In this document: positions 1 through 8,080 of the stretch, piece after piece
Position numbering within the stretch: position 1 is the stretch's first letter
Layout: each line of letters opens with the position of its first letter
Assembly: GCF_001613065.1 (NCBI RefSeq)
Contig: NZ_BDBQ01000046.1
Span: 19,110 to 83,109 of the forward strand
Direction of reading: 5' to 3'
From: Nocardia miyunensis NBRC 108239
GTDB lineage: Bacteria; Actinomycetota; Actinomycetes; Mycobacteriales; Mycobacteriaceae
Length of the DNA stretch: 64,000 nt
Notes under the pieces: model-generated
The model's input: the letters and a program-made list of their open reading frames with translations, nothing else
The model's database searches: none
What the model was told of the DNA's origin: nothing
Position numbers and translations under genes: made by a program

Positions 1-1163
1 ACCATCGGATCGGCATCGGTGGCGCCGGCGACGTCGACCGGATCGCCCACCACGGCCGCCTCGCCGAGCAGTGCCCGCAGCTCGCGGCTGGTGCGGTCGT
101 CGAGTACGGCGAGTTCGACACCGGACGCGGCCAGGGCGTCGCAGGCCAATGCGGCGTGGCCGCCGCCGTCGCTGAGCACGGCCACTCGGCGACCGGGGGC
201 GACCGCCGCGCAGGTGGCGAGGGCGCCGGCGACGACGCCGAGTTCGTCGGAGCGATCGACCACTTCGATGCCGGCCTGCCGCAGCACCGCATCGGCCACG
301 GCGTCCACGCCCGCGATCGAGCCGGTGTGCGAGAGTGCGGTGCGGCGGCCGGCTTCCGAGCGTCCGCCGCGCAGCAGCACGACCGGAGTCCGCGGGACCA
401 CCCGCGCCGCGGCGGTCAACAGCGCCCGGCCGTCGGCGAATCCCTCGGAATGCATTGCCACGACCCGTGTTTCGGGAAATTCGGCGAGTTCCTCCAGGCA
501 TTCGTCATATCGCACATCGGCCTGATTACCGAGCCCGGCACAGATATGGAACCCGGGGCCGGACCGGGCGCGATCATCGTTGATCAACGACAGCAACATA
601 TTGCCGCTCTGGGTGATCACGCTGACCGGCCCGGCGGGAACATCCTGTAGGCCGATGAGATTCGCACCCGTCGTCGCATTCAACACGCCGGAGGTGTTGG
701 GCCCGATCACCCGGATTCCGGTCTCCGCGATGACGTCGGCGAGCTCGGCCGCGCGCCGCGCTCCGGAATCCCCGATCTCGCCGAATCCGTTGGCCAGCAC
801 GACCGCTCCGGCGATCCCCGCCGCCGCGCAGGCTCGTAACGTGTCGGGGACCGCGCTGCCGGGCAGGGCGATCAGCGCCACGTCGGCGCCGTGCGGCACT
901 TGATCGATCGCGCCGAACACGTCGAGGCCCAGGATCCGATCCGCCGAAGGGTTGACCGGATAGATCGGATCGGCGTACCCGGACCGCTGCAACGCACGGA
1001 TCGCCTGGAATCCACGTTTGGCCGGATTGGCCGACGCGCCGACGACGACGATCGAGCGCGGATCGAGCAACCGCGCCAACGCAGTTCGCGGCACAGCGGA
1101 CGCAGTGCCGGCAGCCGCCGGTCCCGCCAGCGCGGAGTCGGCGATGTGCGCCTCGAGGGTCAT
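1..1163 (-). CDS. CoA-binding/acyl-CoA synthetase (NDP-forming) family protein, partial
   Basis: The reverse frame opens at ATG 1163 and stays open to the window edge, so the C-terminal part is missing. After about 30 residues it shows a CoA-binding Rossmann domain (LLDPRSIVVVGASANPAKRG, then YPVNP). A succinyl-CoA-ligase-like flavodoxin domain follows, with VITQSGNM and later LSHTGSIAG near the ligase phosphohistidine region. This is the layout of NDP-forming acetate/acyl-CoA ligases; the ATP-grasp half would lie off the window. The start is 2 nt past the stop of the upstream crotonase gene, so the two are probably co-translated for acyl-CoA turnover. The substrate cannot be read from the sequence. 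Confidence 0.8.
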   Translation of the reverse strand, partial: MTLEAHIADSALAGPAAAGTASAVPRTALARLLDPRSIVVVGASANPAKRGFQAIRALQRSGYADPIYPVNPSADRILGLDVFGAIDQVPHGADVALIALPGSAVPDTLRACAAAGIAGAVVLANGFGEIGDSGARRAAELADVIAETGIRVIGPNTSGVLNATTGANLIGLQDVPAGPVSVITQSGNMLLSLINDDRARSGPGFHICAGLGNQADVRYDECLEELAEFPETRVVAMHSEGFADGRALLTAAARVVPRTPVVLLRGGRSEAGRRTALSHTGSIAGVDAVADAVLRQAGIEVVDRSDELGVVAGALATCAAVAPGRRVAVLSDGGGHAALACDALAASGVELAVLDDRTSRELRALLGEAAVVGDPVDVAGATDADPM

Positions 1164-1165
1164 GG

Positions 1166-1939
1166 CTATCGCCCCTGGAAGACGGGGCGACGACGTTCAG
1201 CGAACGCCGCGACTCCCTCGGCCCAATCACGGGTGGCCATGAGCGCCAGCAACTCTCGCGGTTCCTCGGCCAGCGCGACCTCGAGCGAGTCGTCGCGGCG
1301 GAGGGCCGCCTTCATCCGGGACAGCGACAGCGGAGCCTTGGCCGCGAGGACATCGGCGAGTTCATGTGCCGCCGAGAGCAACTGATCACCGGGTACCGCC
1401 GCGTACGCCAGACCCCATTCCCGCGCCTGCTGCCCGGTGAAGCGCTCGCCCAGGATCAACAGATCCGTAGCGCGCCGCAATCCGACCAGTCGAGGCAACC
1501 GATTGGTCACTCCCCCACCGACATACGTTCCCAGACCTACCTCGGGAAAGCCCATCTGCGCGTCCTGCGCCATGATCAGGAAGTCCGCGCTGACCGCCAG
1601 CTCCGCCCCCGCGCCCAGGGCGTAACCGTTCACGGCCGCCACCACCGGCGTATGCATCATCTGAATTTGCTCGCACGCCTGCTGGCCCAACCGCGCGTAC
1701 CGGGTCAGTTCCTCGGGCGGGCGGAGCCCGGAATGATGCGCCTTCAAGTCCGCGCCGGCGCAGAACGCACGGCCGCCGCCGGTCAGCACGACGCAACGGA
1801 TCGTCAGCGCCTTCTCGGCGGCGACCAACGCCTCGATCAGCTCCTGATACAGCTCCTCGCTGACGGCGTTGAGTCGCTCGGGACGGTTGAGCGTCAGTGT
1901 CACAACGGATTCGGATCTGCTTTCCAGCAAGGTCGGCAT
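1166..1939 (-). CDS. Enoyl-CoA hydratase/isomerase (crotonase) family protein
   Basis: A 257-residue crotonase-fold protein of usual family length. Visible signatures are the first oxyanion-hole segment FCAGADLK, the second GYALGAGAELAVSADF with the first catalytic-type Glu, and MGFPEVGLG with the second Glu, so it is probably an active hydratase. A longer frame begins at 1972, but ATG 1939 has GGAGGG about 9 nt upstream and matches the family N-terminus (MPTLLESR), so it is preferred. It leads an operon with the acyl-CoA ligase that follows. It diverges from the amino-acid permease and shares a control region containing a TGCAA palindrome. The acyl substrate is unknown. Confidence 0.85.
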   Translation of the reverse strand: MPTLLESRSESVVTLTLNRPERLNAVSEELYQELIEALVAAEKALTIRCVVLTGGGRAFCAGADLKAHHSGLRPPEELTRYARLGQQACEQIQMMHTPVVAAVNGYALGAGAELAVSADFLIMAQDAQMGFPEVGLGTYVGGGVTNRLPRLVGLRRATDLLILGERFTGQQAREWGLAYAAVPGDQLLSAAHELADVLAAKAPLSLSRMKAALRRDDSLEVALAEEPRELLALMATRDWAEGVAAFAERRRPVFQGR

Positions 1940-2039
1940 ATGTGGTGCCCTCCGCTTTCGGTTCTCGGCCACATCGGTACGCCTCTGGTGCGCGGTTCGA
2001 TGGTGACAGACTGCAATGCAATTTGCAATCCGAAAAAAT

Positions 2040-2057
2040 ATGCAATTCTAGTTGCAT
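2040..2057. promoter_or_regulatory. Candidate operator palindrome
   Basis: ATGCAA-N6-TTGCAT is an exact inverted repeat with 6-bp arms in the divergent region between the crotonase and permease genes. Two further TGCAAT half-sites lie at 2013-2030. This is an AT-rich island in GC-rich DNA and probably a repressor site. The regulator is unknown. Confidence 0.5.
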
Positions 2058-2136
2058 CAACGGCGTCGAGCGTGTTCCATTGCTGTCTATCGGTTATCTG
2101 GGTCACACCCTCACGGCTCGTCGGAAGAAGACCATC

Positions 2137-3528
2137 GTGTCCACCTCACTCCCGGACTCGGGGAATCTGAAGTCCACCATCAGCACTCGACAGCTGACCA
2201 TGATCGGCATCGGCGGCGTCATCGGCGCCGGGCTGTTCGTCGGCAGCGGAAAGGCGATCTCCTCGGCGGGCCCGGGCATCGTGCTGGTCTACCTGATTAC
2301 CGGCCTCGTGGTAATCCTGGTTATGCGGATGCTCGCCGAATTGGCCACCGCCAGCCCCGAGACGGGCTCGTTCTCCAGCTACGCGTCCCGCGAGCTGGGT
2401 AGCTGGGCGGGACTCTCGGTCGGCTGGGTCTACGCATATCACTGGTGCGTCACAGTGGCTTTCGAGTCGATCGCCGGGGCCGCCCTCACCGAGCAACTCC
2501 TGCCGGGGCCGCCGACATGGCTGTACGCGCTGATCTTCATGAGCGTGCTGACCGCGGTGAACCTGGCCGCGGTGAGCTCGTTCGCCCGGATCGAATTCTG
2601 GTTCGCGATGATCAAGGTCACCGCGATCGTGGTCTTCATCGGCATCGGCATCGTCGCGATCGCCGGGCTGTTCGGCGGTCATCCCGCACCGAAGACGACG
2701 AATCTGCTGGGGCAGGGCGGGCTGTTCCCGCGCGGCTACTCCGCGATACTCACCGCTGTGCTGACGGTGTTCTTCTCGTACTTCGGCACCGAAATGGTGA
2801 CCGTCGCCGCCGGCGAGGCGAAAGATCCGGTAGAGGCGGTCCGGGCGAGCATGCGCAGCGTGGCCGGGCGCATTCTGATCTTCTACGTCGGTTCGATCCT
2901 CGTCGTCGTCACGCTGTTGCCCTGGAACGCAACACAAGTCACCGCCAGTCCGTACACCGCGGTCCTGACCCGCCTCGGCATCCCCGGCGCACCCACGATC
3001 ATGAACCTGATCGTGCTCACCGCGGTACTGTCCTGCCTGAACTCCGGCCTGTACTCCTCCTCTCGGATGTTGTATTCGCTGGCCCAGCGTGGTGAGGGTC
3101 CGCGCGTACTGAGCCGGACCAACCGCACCGGGGTGCCGGTGGCCGGTGTGCTCGCCGCGTCGAGCGCCGGATTCGTCGCGGTGGTGGCGAACTACTTCCT
3201 GCCCACCGGAGCGGTATTCAATTTCCTGCTCAGCTCGTCGGGATCGATCGCGGTCGTGGTCTACCTGTGCATCTGCGCGACGCAGATCCGCGCCCGGCGC
3301 GGCCGAACGCCGGAGGAGATCGCGGCGCTGCCGGTGAAGATGTGGGGGGCACCGTATCTGTCCTACGCGGTCGGCCTCGCGCTGGCCGCCATCATCGCCG
3401 GTATGGCGTTCACCACCAGCACCCGCAGCCCACTCGCCCTGACCCTCATCGTCACGGGCGTCGCCGTCACCGCCGGGGTGGTGCATCATCGGCGCACCGC
3501 CGCGCTGCCCTCGGCAGCGGCCGACTAG
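2137..3528 (+). CDS. APC-family amino-acid permease (GABA permease/AnsP type)
   Basis: A 463-residue integral membrane protein with about 12 predicted hydrophobic segments. The first carries the APC signature IGIGGVIGAGLFVGSG, followed by SPETGSFSSYA, and EAKDP follows the sixth segment as in GabP/AnsP/CycA transporters. It should import an amino acid or GABA by proton symport at the cytoplasmic membrane. The open frame extends upstream to 1897, but that part is non-family. GTG 2137 has GGAAGAAG upstream and begins where homology begins. An RpiR-type regulator lies convergently downstream. The exact substrate is not determinable. Confidence 0.88.
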   Translation: MSTSLPDSGNLKSTISTRQLTMIGIGGVIGAGLFVGSGKAISSAGPGIVLVYLITGLVVILVMRMLAELATASPETGSFSSYASRELGSWAGLSVGWVYAYHWCVTVAFESIAGAALTEQLLPGPPTWLYALIFMSVLTAVNLAAVSSFARIEFWFAMIKVTAIVVFIGIGIVAIAGLFGGHPAPKTTNLLGQGGLFPRGYSAILTAVLTVFFSYFGTEMVTVAAGEAKDPVEAVRASMRSVAGRILIFYVGSILVVVTLLPWNATQVTASPYTAVLTRLGIPGAPTIMNLIVLTAVLSCLNSGLYSSSRMLYSLAQRGEGPRVLSRTNRTGVPVAGVLAASSAGFVAVVANYFLPTGAVFNFLLSSSGSIAVVVYLCICATQIRARRGRTPEEIAALPVKMWGAPYLSYAVGLALAAIIAGMAFTTSTRSPLALTLIVTGVAVTAGVVHHRRTAALPSAAAD

Positions 3529-3549
3529 CGACGCGGCACGCCCGGCCGA

Positions 3550-4470
3550 CTACTCACCACCGGATTCCGCGACATAGACACCGAACTCACCGAGCAGATT
3601 CTCCTCTTCGAGCAGGGTCGCGCGGACCTGATGTCCCAACAGATGCGCGACCGCGCCCGACATCGCCTGCACCAGTGCGGTGAACGCGGTCATCGACCGC
3701 AGCACACCGGCGCTGGATGCCTCGACACAGAAGGTCTCGTGCGCCGATTCGGCCAAGGGCGAGCCGACGGTATCGGTCAGCGCGAGGACGTGCGCACCAC
3801 GCTCCCGAGCCCACCGCGCGGCGCGAACGGTGTCGACGCTGTAGCGATGAATCGATATCGCCACGAAACAATCGTCGGCGCGCACCCGGCGCAGCTCATC
3901 TGTCAGCGCTCCGGCCGAGCCGTCGACGACCACCACGTCCTCGCGCAGCATCCGCAGCAGATAGCCCAGCAGATACGCCGGCGCATGGCATTTGCGCAAC
4001 CCCATCACGTGCACACGCGGCGCGTGCGCCAGCCGATCGACCGAGGCGGTCCACTGTGCCTGATCCACGCGCGCGAAGGTACGGACGATATTGGCCTGGT
4101 CGAGCGCCGCCGTCTGCTCCAGCAGCCCCGCACCATCGGCGACCAACCGTTCGAGGTTGTCGAATCGACGCAACAGCTGAGCCTGTTCCCGCAACCGCTC
4201 CCGGCAGAGTTTGGTCAGCCCCGGATACCCCTTCAATCCGAGCCCGGTCGCGAAGCGCACCACCGTCGCCTCGTTGACGCCGACCGCACCGGCCAGCTCG
4301 GAAACCGTCATGAACGCCACCGCCTCGGAATCCGACAAGACCCGCTGCGCGAGCTTGCGATGCGCGGCGGACAGGGTGTTCATCCGCGAGCGGAGCACAA
4401 CGACCAGGTCATCGAATGTCTCCGGACCGGTTGCGACCGGATCCTGATCATCGGCAGGCCGAGTACTCAT
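3550..4470 (-). CDS. MurR/RpiR family transcriptional regulator
   Basis: The 306-residue protein has an N-terminal RpiR helix-turn-helix (SELAGAVGVNEATVVRFATGLGLKGYPGL, split over residues 55-85) and a C-terminal SIS sugar-phosphate-binding fold. The SIS part starts near VHVMGLRKCHAPAYLLGYLL and includes DDCFVAISIHRYS. Such proteins repress or activate catabolic genes in response to a phosphorylated ligand. ATG 4470 was chosen over the in-frame ATG at 4515 because AGGAG sits 6 nt upstream. It converges with the permease and lies downstream of the DapB-like/SDR pair. Which of them it controls is an inference. Confidence 0.85.
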   Translation of the reverse strand: MSTRPADDQDPVATGPETFDDLVVVLRSRMNTLSAAHRKLAQRVLSDSEAVAFMTVSELAGAVGVNEATVVRFATGLGLKGYPGLTKLCRERLREQAQLLRRFDNLERLVADGAGLLEQTAALDQANIVRTFARVDQAQWTASVDRLAHAPRVHVMGLRKCHAPAYLLGYLLRMLREDVVVVDGSAGALTDELRRVRADDCFVAISIHRYSVDTVRAARWARERGAHVLALTDTVGSPLAESAHETFCVEASSAGVLRSMTAFTALVQAMSGAVAHLLGHQVRATLLEEENLLGEFGVYVAESGGE

Positions 4471-4661
4471 CACAGACTCCTGTCTCATGCCGGTGGACCT
4501 CATCGTGCGGCACACACATTGTCCCGAAGCCCAGCCGGGCCATCGAGGCGGGACGGTCCGGCATGGCGGCGAGGCCGCGGTGAGGGTCTCGACATCCGAC
4601 CGAGCGGAGCGTTCTCCGGCCGGTCGCGCGCTGTTTTCGAATCAGCGGCGCGACCGGACGC

Positions 4662-5741
4662 TCATCGGATGGCGCCGACGCCCGGGATCAGAGGCAGATC
4701 CAGCGGGGTGACCCAGCCCGGCGGCAGGGCGTTGACCGCGGGGACCGCGTTCAGGGCGCGCATGCCGGTGGCCAGGCAGCCCGCGACAGCAGGGGTCCGG
4801 CCGGAGCCGTCGGTGAAGCGGAACGAGGTTTCCTGGGAGATGGACGGGGAGCCGAGGATGTCGACGCGGTAGACGTCGTCGCGGGTGCCCGCGGGCCAGT
4901 CGGGGGCGGCGTCGAGGCCGATGCGGTTGACGTGTTCGAGGGTGATGACCTCGCGCTCGCGATAGATGCCGTTGATGGTGAAGCGGATCGCGGCGACCGT
5001 GCCCGCCGCGACCGTGCCCTTCGCGGATCGGCGGTCGGTCGGGGTCACCCACTTGTCCCAGGTGGTGGTGATGCGGTCCAGTTCGATACCGGCCGCGTGC
5101 GCGATCATCGGCACGGTCGCACCCCAGGCCATGATCAGCAGATCCGGATGTTCCAGCAGGGCAGTGAATTCCGGCGGATGGCCGATGCCCATCTCGAATT
5201 CGTAATCGCCCTCGTAGTCGGTGTAGTCGAGGAGTTCCGAGGCGCGCACCGAGGTGACCTCGCCGCACAGGCCCATCAATGTCATCGGGAACAGGTCGTT
5301 GGCGAATCCCGGATCGATGCCGGTGGTGAAACACGACGCCCCACCCGCCGCGCACGCCTCGGCGATCGGATCGCGCCACACGTCCGGCAGCTGGTCCATC
5401 GACGGCCACACCCACGGCGTCATGGCCGTGGAGCACACATCGATTCCGGCACGCAGGAATTCGCCGATCACCCGGATGTTCTCATCGGCGAACTGCGCGG
5501 TGGGACCGTAGTGCACGACCGCGTCCGGACGCAGCGCGATCAACTCCTCGACCGAATTCGTCGCCGCCACACCGGTTTTCCCGGCTCCGCAGAGATCACC
5601 GGCATCCACGCCGACCTTCTCCGGATTGCTCACGCCCACGCCGGCCAGCTCGAATCGCGGGTGCCGCAGGATCTCCGCCAGCACCATCGAACCGACGACG
5701 CCGGTGCCCCACAATACGATTCGCTTCTTGCCCTCGGCCAT
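4662..5741 (-). CDS. DapB-like NAD(P)-dependent dehydrogenase (amine dehydrogenase family)
   Basis: The 359-residue protein begins with a dinucleotide-binding motif (IVLWGTGVVGSMVLAEIL, residues 8-25) and continues with the dihydrodipicolinate-reductase-like fold seen in 2,4-diaminopentanoate dehydrogenase. FTTGIDPGFANDLFP is a recognisable family segment. Mycobacterial and nocardial paralogues are usually called dihydrodipicolinate reductase, although true DapB is shorter (about 245 residues). A lysine-pathway role is therefore unlikely. The start has AGGAGG just upstream and follows the SDR stop by 13 nt, so the two form an operon. The substrate is unknown. Confidence 0.78.
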   Translation of the reverse strand: MAEGKKRIVLWGTGVVGSMVLAEILRHPRFELAGVGVSNPEKVGVDAGDLCGAGKTGVAATNSVEELIALRPDAVVHYGPTAQFADENIRVIGEFLRAGIDVCSTAMTPWVWPSMDQLPDVWRDPIAEACAAGGASCFTTGIDPGFANDLFPMTLMGLCGEVTSVRASELLDYTDYEGDYEFEMGIGHPPEFTALLEHPDLLIMAWGATVPMIAHAAGIELDRITTTWDKWVTPTDRRSAKGTVAAGTVAAIRFTINGIYREREVITLEHVNRIGLDAAPDWPAGTRDDVYRVDILGSPSISQETSFRFTDGSGRTPAVAGCLATGMRALNAVPAVNALPPGWVTPLDLPLIPGVGAIR

Positions 5742-5754
5742 GACTCCTCCTGAT

Positions 5755-6582
5755 TCAGCGGTGGAATTCGCCGCAGTCGACGGTCAGCATCTGCCCGGTG
5801 ACGGCCGTGGCCAGATCGCTGGCCAGGAACAGCGCCGCGCGGGCCACCTCCTCGGGTGCGGCCAGGCGGCGCAGATCGGTCGGCGCGGCCTTCTCGCGGT
5901 AGATGTCCTCATGCGTGACCCCGGCCTGCGAGGCCAGCCAATCGAAGTACGCCTTGTTGATGTCCTCGTACACATAGGACGGCGCGACGCTGTTCACCCG
6001 GATCCCGCGCGGTCCGAGCTCGGTGGCCAGCGACGAAGCCAGATGCGCCAGAGCGCCTTTGGACAACTTGTAGCCGGAGTACTCGGGCTGCGAACTGTAG
6101 GAGACGCACGAGTTGAGCATGATGATCGAGCCCCGCGACGCGGCCAGGGCATCGGCGAACAATGCCGAAAGACGCAGCGGCGCGAAGACATTCGTCTCGT
6201 TCGCCACCCGCAGGGCCGCCGGGTCGATCTGCGAGATGGGGTCCATCGGCGGAATGGCGAAGGCATTGTTGATCAGGCAGTCGATCCGGTCGAATGCGGC
6301 CAGGGCGCCTTCGACCAACCTGACGCGCTGATCCTCATCGGTGATATCGGTGGGGACGACCGCCGCGGTGCGCCCCAGACCGCGGATCTCCTCGGCCAGC
6401 TTCTCCAGACGCCGCTCGGTCCGGCTGACCAATACCAGATCCGCGCCCATGTGCGCGGCCTCCAGAGCCAGCGAACGCCCCAGACCGGGCCCGACGCCCG
6501 AGAGCACGATGACCTTGTCCTGCAGCAGCGGCACCGGGTGGTAGGCCTGGGTGGGCGCGGTGACATGCGCGTCGGCGGGCAC
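5755..6582 (-). CDS. SDR family oxidoreductase
   Basis: A 275-residue classical short-chain dehydrogenase. It has a glycine-rich cofactor loop (LSGVGPGLGRSLAL), the NNA motif in CLINNAFAIPP, and catalytic Ser and Tyr-x-x-x-Lys in LNSCVSYSS...YSGYKLSKGALAHL. The C-terminal segment resembles the usual VTGQxxxVDCG. Arg or Ser after the Rossmann beta-2 strand (VSRTERR) suggests NADP(H). GTG 6582 is preceded by AGGAGG. It is first in an operon with the DapB-like dehydrogenase and diverges from a TetR regulator. Probably both oxidoreductases act in one small-molecule pathway controlled by that repressor. Confidence 0.85.
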   Translation of the reverse strand: MPADAHVTAPTQAYHPVPLLQDKVIVLSGVGPGLGRSLALEAAHMGADLVLVSRTERRLEKLAEEIRGLGRTAAVVPTDITDEDQRVRLVEGALAAFDRIDCLINNAFAIPPMDPISQIDPAALRVANETNVFAPLRLSALFADALAASRGSIIMLNSCVSYSSQPEYSGYKLSKGALAHLASSLATELGPRGIRVNSVAPSYVYEDINKAYFDWLASQAGVTHEDIYREKAAPTDLRRLAAPEEVARAALFLASDLATAVTGQMLTVDCGEFHR

Positions 6583-6603
6583 GACTCCTCCTAGAATTCA
6601 GCA

Positions 6604-6618
6604 GTTACAATGTGTAAC
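6604..6618. promoter_or_regulatory. Candidate TetR operator
   Basis: GTTAC-N5-GTAAC is an exact inverted repeat in the 90-bp divergent region between the SDR operon and the TetR gene. It is in the right place for autoregulation and for control of the SDR/dehydrogenase operon. Confidence 0.55.
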
Positions 6619-6674
6619 GACTTAGATGTGACAGACTGTATCGACTCCGAACCGCGCTGACAAGGATGCATTTC

Positions 6675-7286
6675 GTGACCACACGCCATCGCCTCGGCCC
6701 GCACCGCGATCCCGCGGTGGACCACGCGGTGCTCGAGGCCGCCCGCAGCCTGCTCGTCGAACGCGGATACGCCGGGACCTCGATCGATGCGATCGCGACC
6801 CGCGCCGGGGTCAGCCGTCCGGCGATCTATCGCCGCTGGCCCTCCAAGGCGCATCTGATCGCCAAGGCGGTGTTCCCGGACGTCGGCTCCGAGGAGGCCG
6901 CCCCCGATCTGATCGCCGAGATCCGCAAGGTCATCCGGGGCACGATCCAGCTGTTCGGATCGGCCGAGGCACGCGCGGCCATGCCGGGCCTGATGACCGA
7001 TATGCGCGCGGATTCCGGTTTGTACCAGAAACTCTCGGCCCGACTGGATACTCCCACGCGCGACGAACTCGCGGAGTATCTGCCCGCCGACGCAACCCCC
7101 CGCCCCGGCTTGGACCCGAACACCCTCCTGGACACGATCGCGGGCGCGGCCCTGTTCGCCATGTGCATCCGCGACGTCGGCGACCTGGACGGCTTCGCCG
7201 AATCCCTGGAGGACCTGCTGCTCTACGGCATCGTCGGCGCGCGGAATCGCACGGCGACAAGCGATCCCGACCGACAGCCGGGATAG
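6675..7286 (+). CDS. TetR family transcriptional regulator
   Basis: The roughly 203-residue regulator carries a typical TetR N-terminal helix-turn-helix (ARSLLVERGYAGTSIDAIA then TRAGVSRPAIYRRWPSKAHL). Its divergent C-terminal ligand domain has a late TetR_C-type helix (LDTIAGAALFAMC). GTG 6675 is preferred to ATG 6666 because AAGGA then lies 8 nt upstream instead of touching the codon. It is divergent from the SDR/DapB-like operon across a 15-bp palindrome, which makes that operon its likely target. The ligand is unknown. Confidence 0.85.
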   Translation: MTTRHRLGPHRDPAVDHAVLEAARSLLVERGYAGTSIDAIATRAGVSRPAIYRRWPSKAHLIAKAVFPDVGSEEAAPDLIAEIRKVIRGTIQLFGSAEARAAMPGLMTDMRADSGLYQKLSARLDTPTRDELAEYLPADATPRPGLDPNTLLDTIAGAALFAMCIRDVGDLDGFAESLEDLLLYGIVGARNRTATSDPDRQPG

Positions 7287-7327
7287 GTCACCCGCGCCCG
7301 GCGACACGATCCGCGCCGACATCTAGC

Positions 7328-7450
7328 ATGTTCGAACATTTGTTCGATACACTCACTGCGCAACAGCTCCCGGAGCAACTACGACGGGCGTTCCACACCA
7401 CACCCGGGCGCAGCGACCCGCTGGTCCCGCAGAACTTGTCGTACCCCTAG
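7328..7450 (+). CDS. Small ORF overlapping the LexA box (possible remnant)
   Basis: A 40-codon frame (begins MFEHLFDTL, ends PQNLSYP) whose first codons are the LexA box itself. I recall that in mycobacteria the DUF222/13E12-repeat HNH nuclease genes commonly start over such a box. This frame could be a severely truncated relative or a real short SOS peptide. No ribosome-binding site is evident and no domain is recognised, so coding status is uncertain. Confidence 0.3.
   Translation: MFEHLFDTLTAQQLPEQLRRAFHTTPGRSDPLVPQNLSYP
7332..7347. promoter_or_regulatory. LexA-binding SOS box
   Basis: TCGAACATTTGTTCGA matches the mycobacterial SOS consensus TCGAAC-N4-GTTCGA in all 12 defined positions. 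It overlaps the start of a 40-codon open frame and lies about 180 bp before the next clear gene, so DNA-damage control of this locus is likely. Confidence 0.8.
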
Positions 7451-7523
7451 GGCACAATAGCCGTATCGGACGCCGATCAGGTTGCACCGCAAAGTAATCC
7501 GCAACCCTAGGAAAGGCGTGTCC

Positions 7524-8054
7524 ATGTCCGAGCTCCGCTCGTCGACGTCCGATCACAGTGCCGAGGGCCGATTGGTCGCCGAGGCACAGCGGCATCGGGA
7601 GCTGCTGCGCAAACCCGTCGAGGACTACCGTCGGCGACTGGTCGTACACGCGCGGCATCTCCAGCCGATGCAGCGCTCACCCCTGCTCACCAGGGCCGAG
7701 GAGCGTATCGCGGACCTGATGATCGATCCGGTCCGTCATCGCGAGCTCGACCTCGACGCCTACCGGGCCGTGCGCGACGGCCTGCCGACGCGCTGGGATG
7801 CGCGCTGGCTGCGGTTCATCGCGCAGAGCGGCTCGCGGGAGATCTCGATCGGGCCGCACAGCGCCGAACGCCGGCTGGGCATCATCGCGCGGCTGGCCGC
7901 GCGAGATGTGGAGATCGAGCAGATCCTCACGGTCGCGTCGGTGGTGATCGCGCACCCCGCGGGCCCGGACGCGGCGGTCGTGCCGCCCGTCCGGGCGACC
8001 AGGCGCGCTGAGGCGCTCACCACCGCCGCGCAGCCGACGGGTACGCACGGGTGA
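7524..8054 (+). CDS. Hypothetical protein, possibly SOS-regulated
   Basis: The 176-residue protein is not recognised. It is rich in Arg and Glu, with a helical core (RLVAEAQRHRELLRKP, then RAEERIADLMIDPVRHREL) and no signal peptide or membrane segment, so it is probably cytoplasmic. The tail is Ala/Thr/Pro-rich and likely disordered. ATG 7524 was chosen because AGGAAAGG ends 7 nt upstream; an in-frame codon at 7482 lacks this. It is the first full-length gene after the LexA box at 7332 and converges with the YidC-type gene. No function is assigned. Confidence 0.65.
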   Translation: MSELRSSTSDHSAEGRLVAEAQRHRELLRKPVEDYRRRLVVHARHLQPMQRSPLLTRAEERIADLMIDPVRHRELDLDAYRAVRDGLPTRWDARWLRFIAQSGSREISIGPHSAERRLGIIARLAARDVEIEQILTVASVVIAHPAGPDAAVVPPVRATRRAEALTTAAQPTGTHG

Positions 8055-8080
8055 GGTGCGGCCCCGCGCCGCACCGGATC

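Noticed and set aside
2004..6637. GTGACAGACTG occurs both near 2004 and near 6627, each in a regulator-controlled promoter region
   Set aside because: Only 11 bp and two copies; could be chance or a shared -35-like segment. Not enough to call a regulon.
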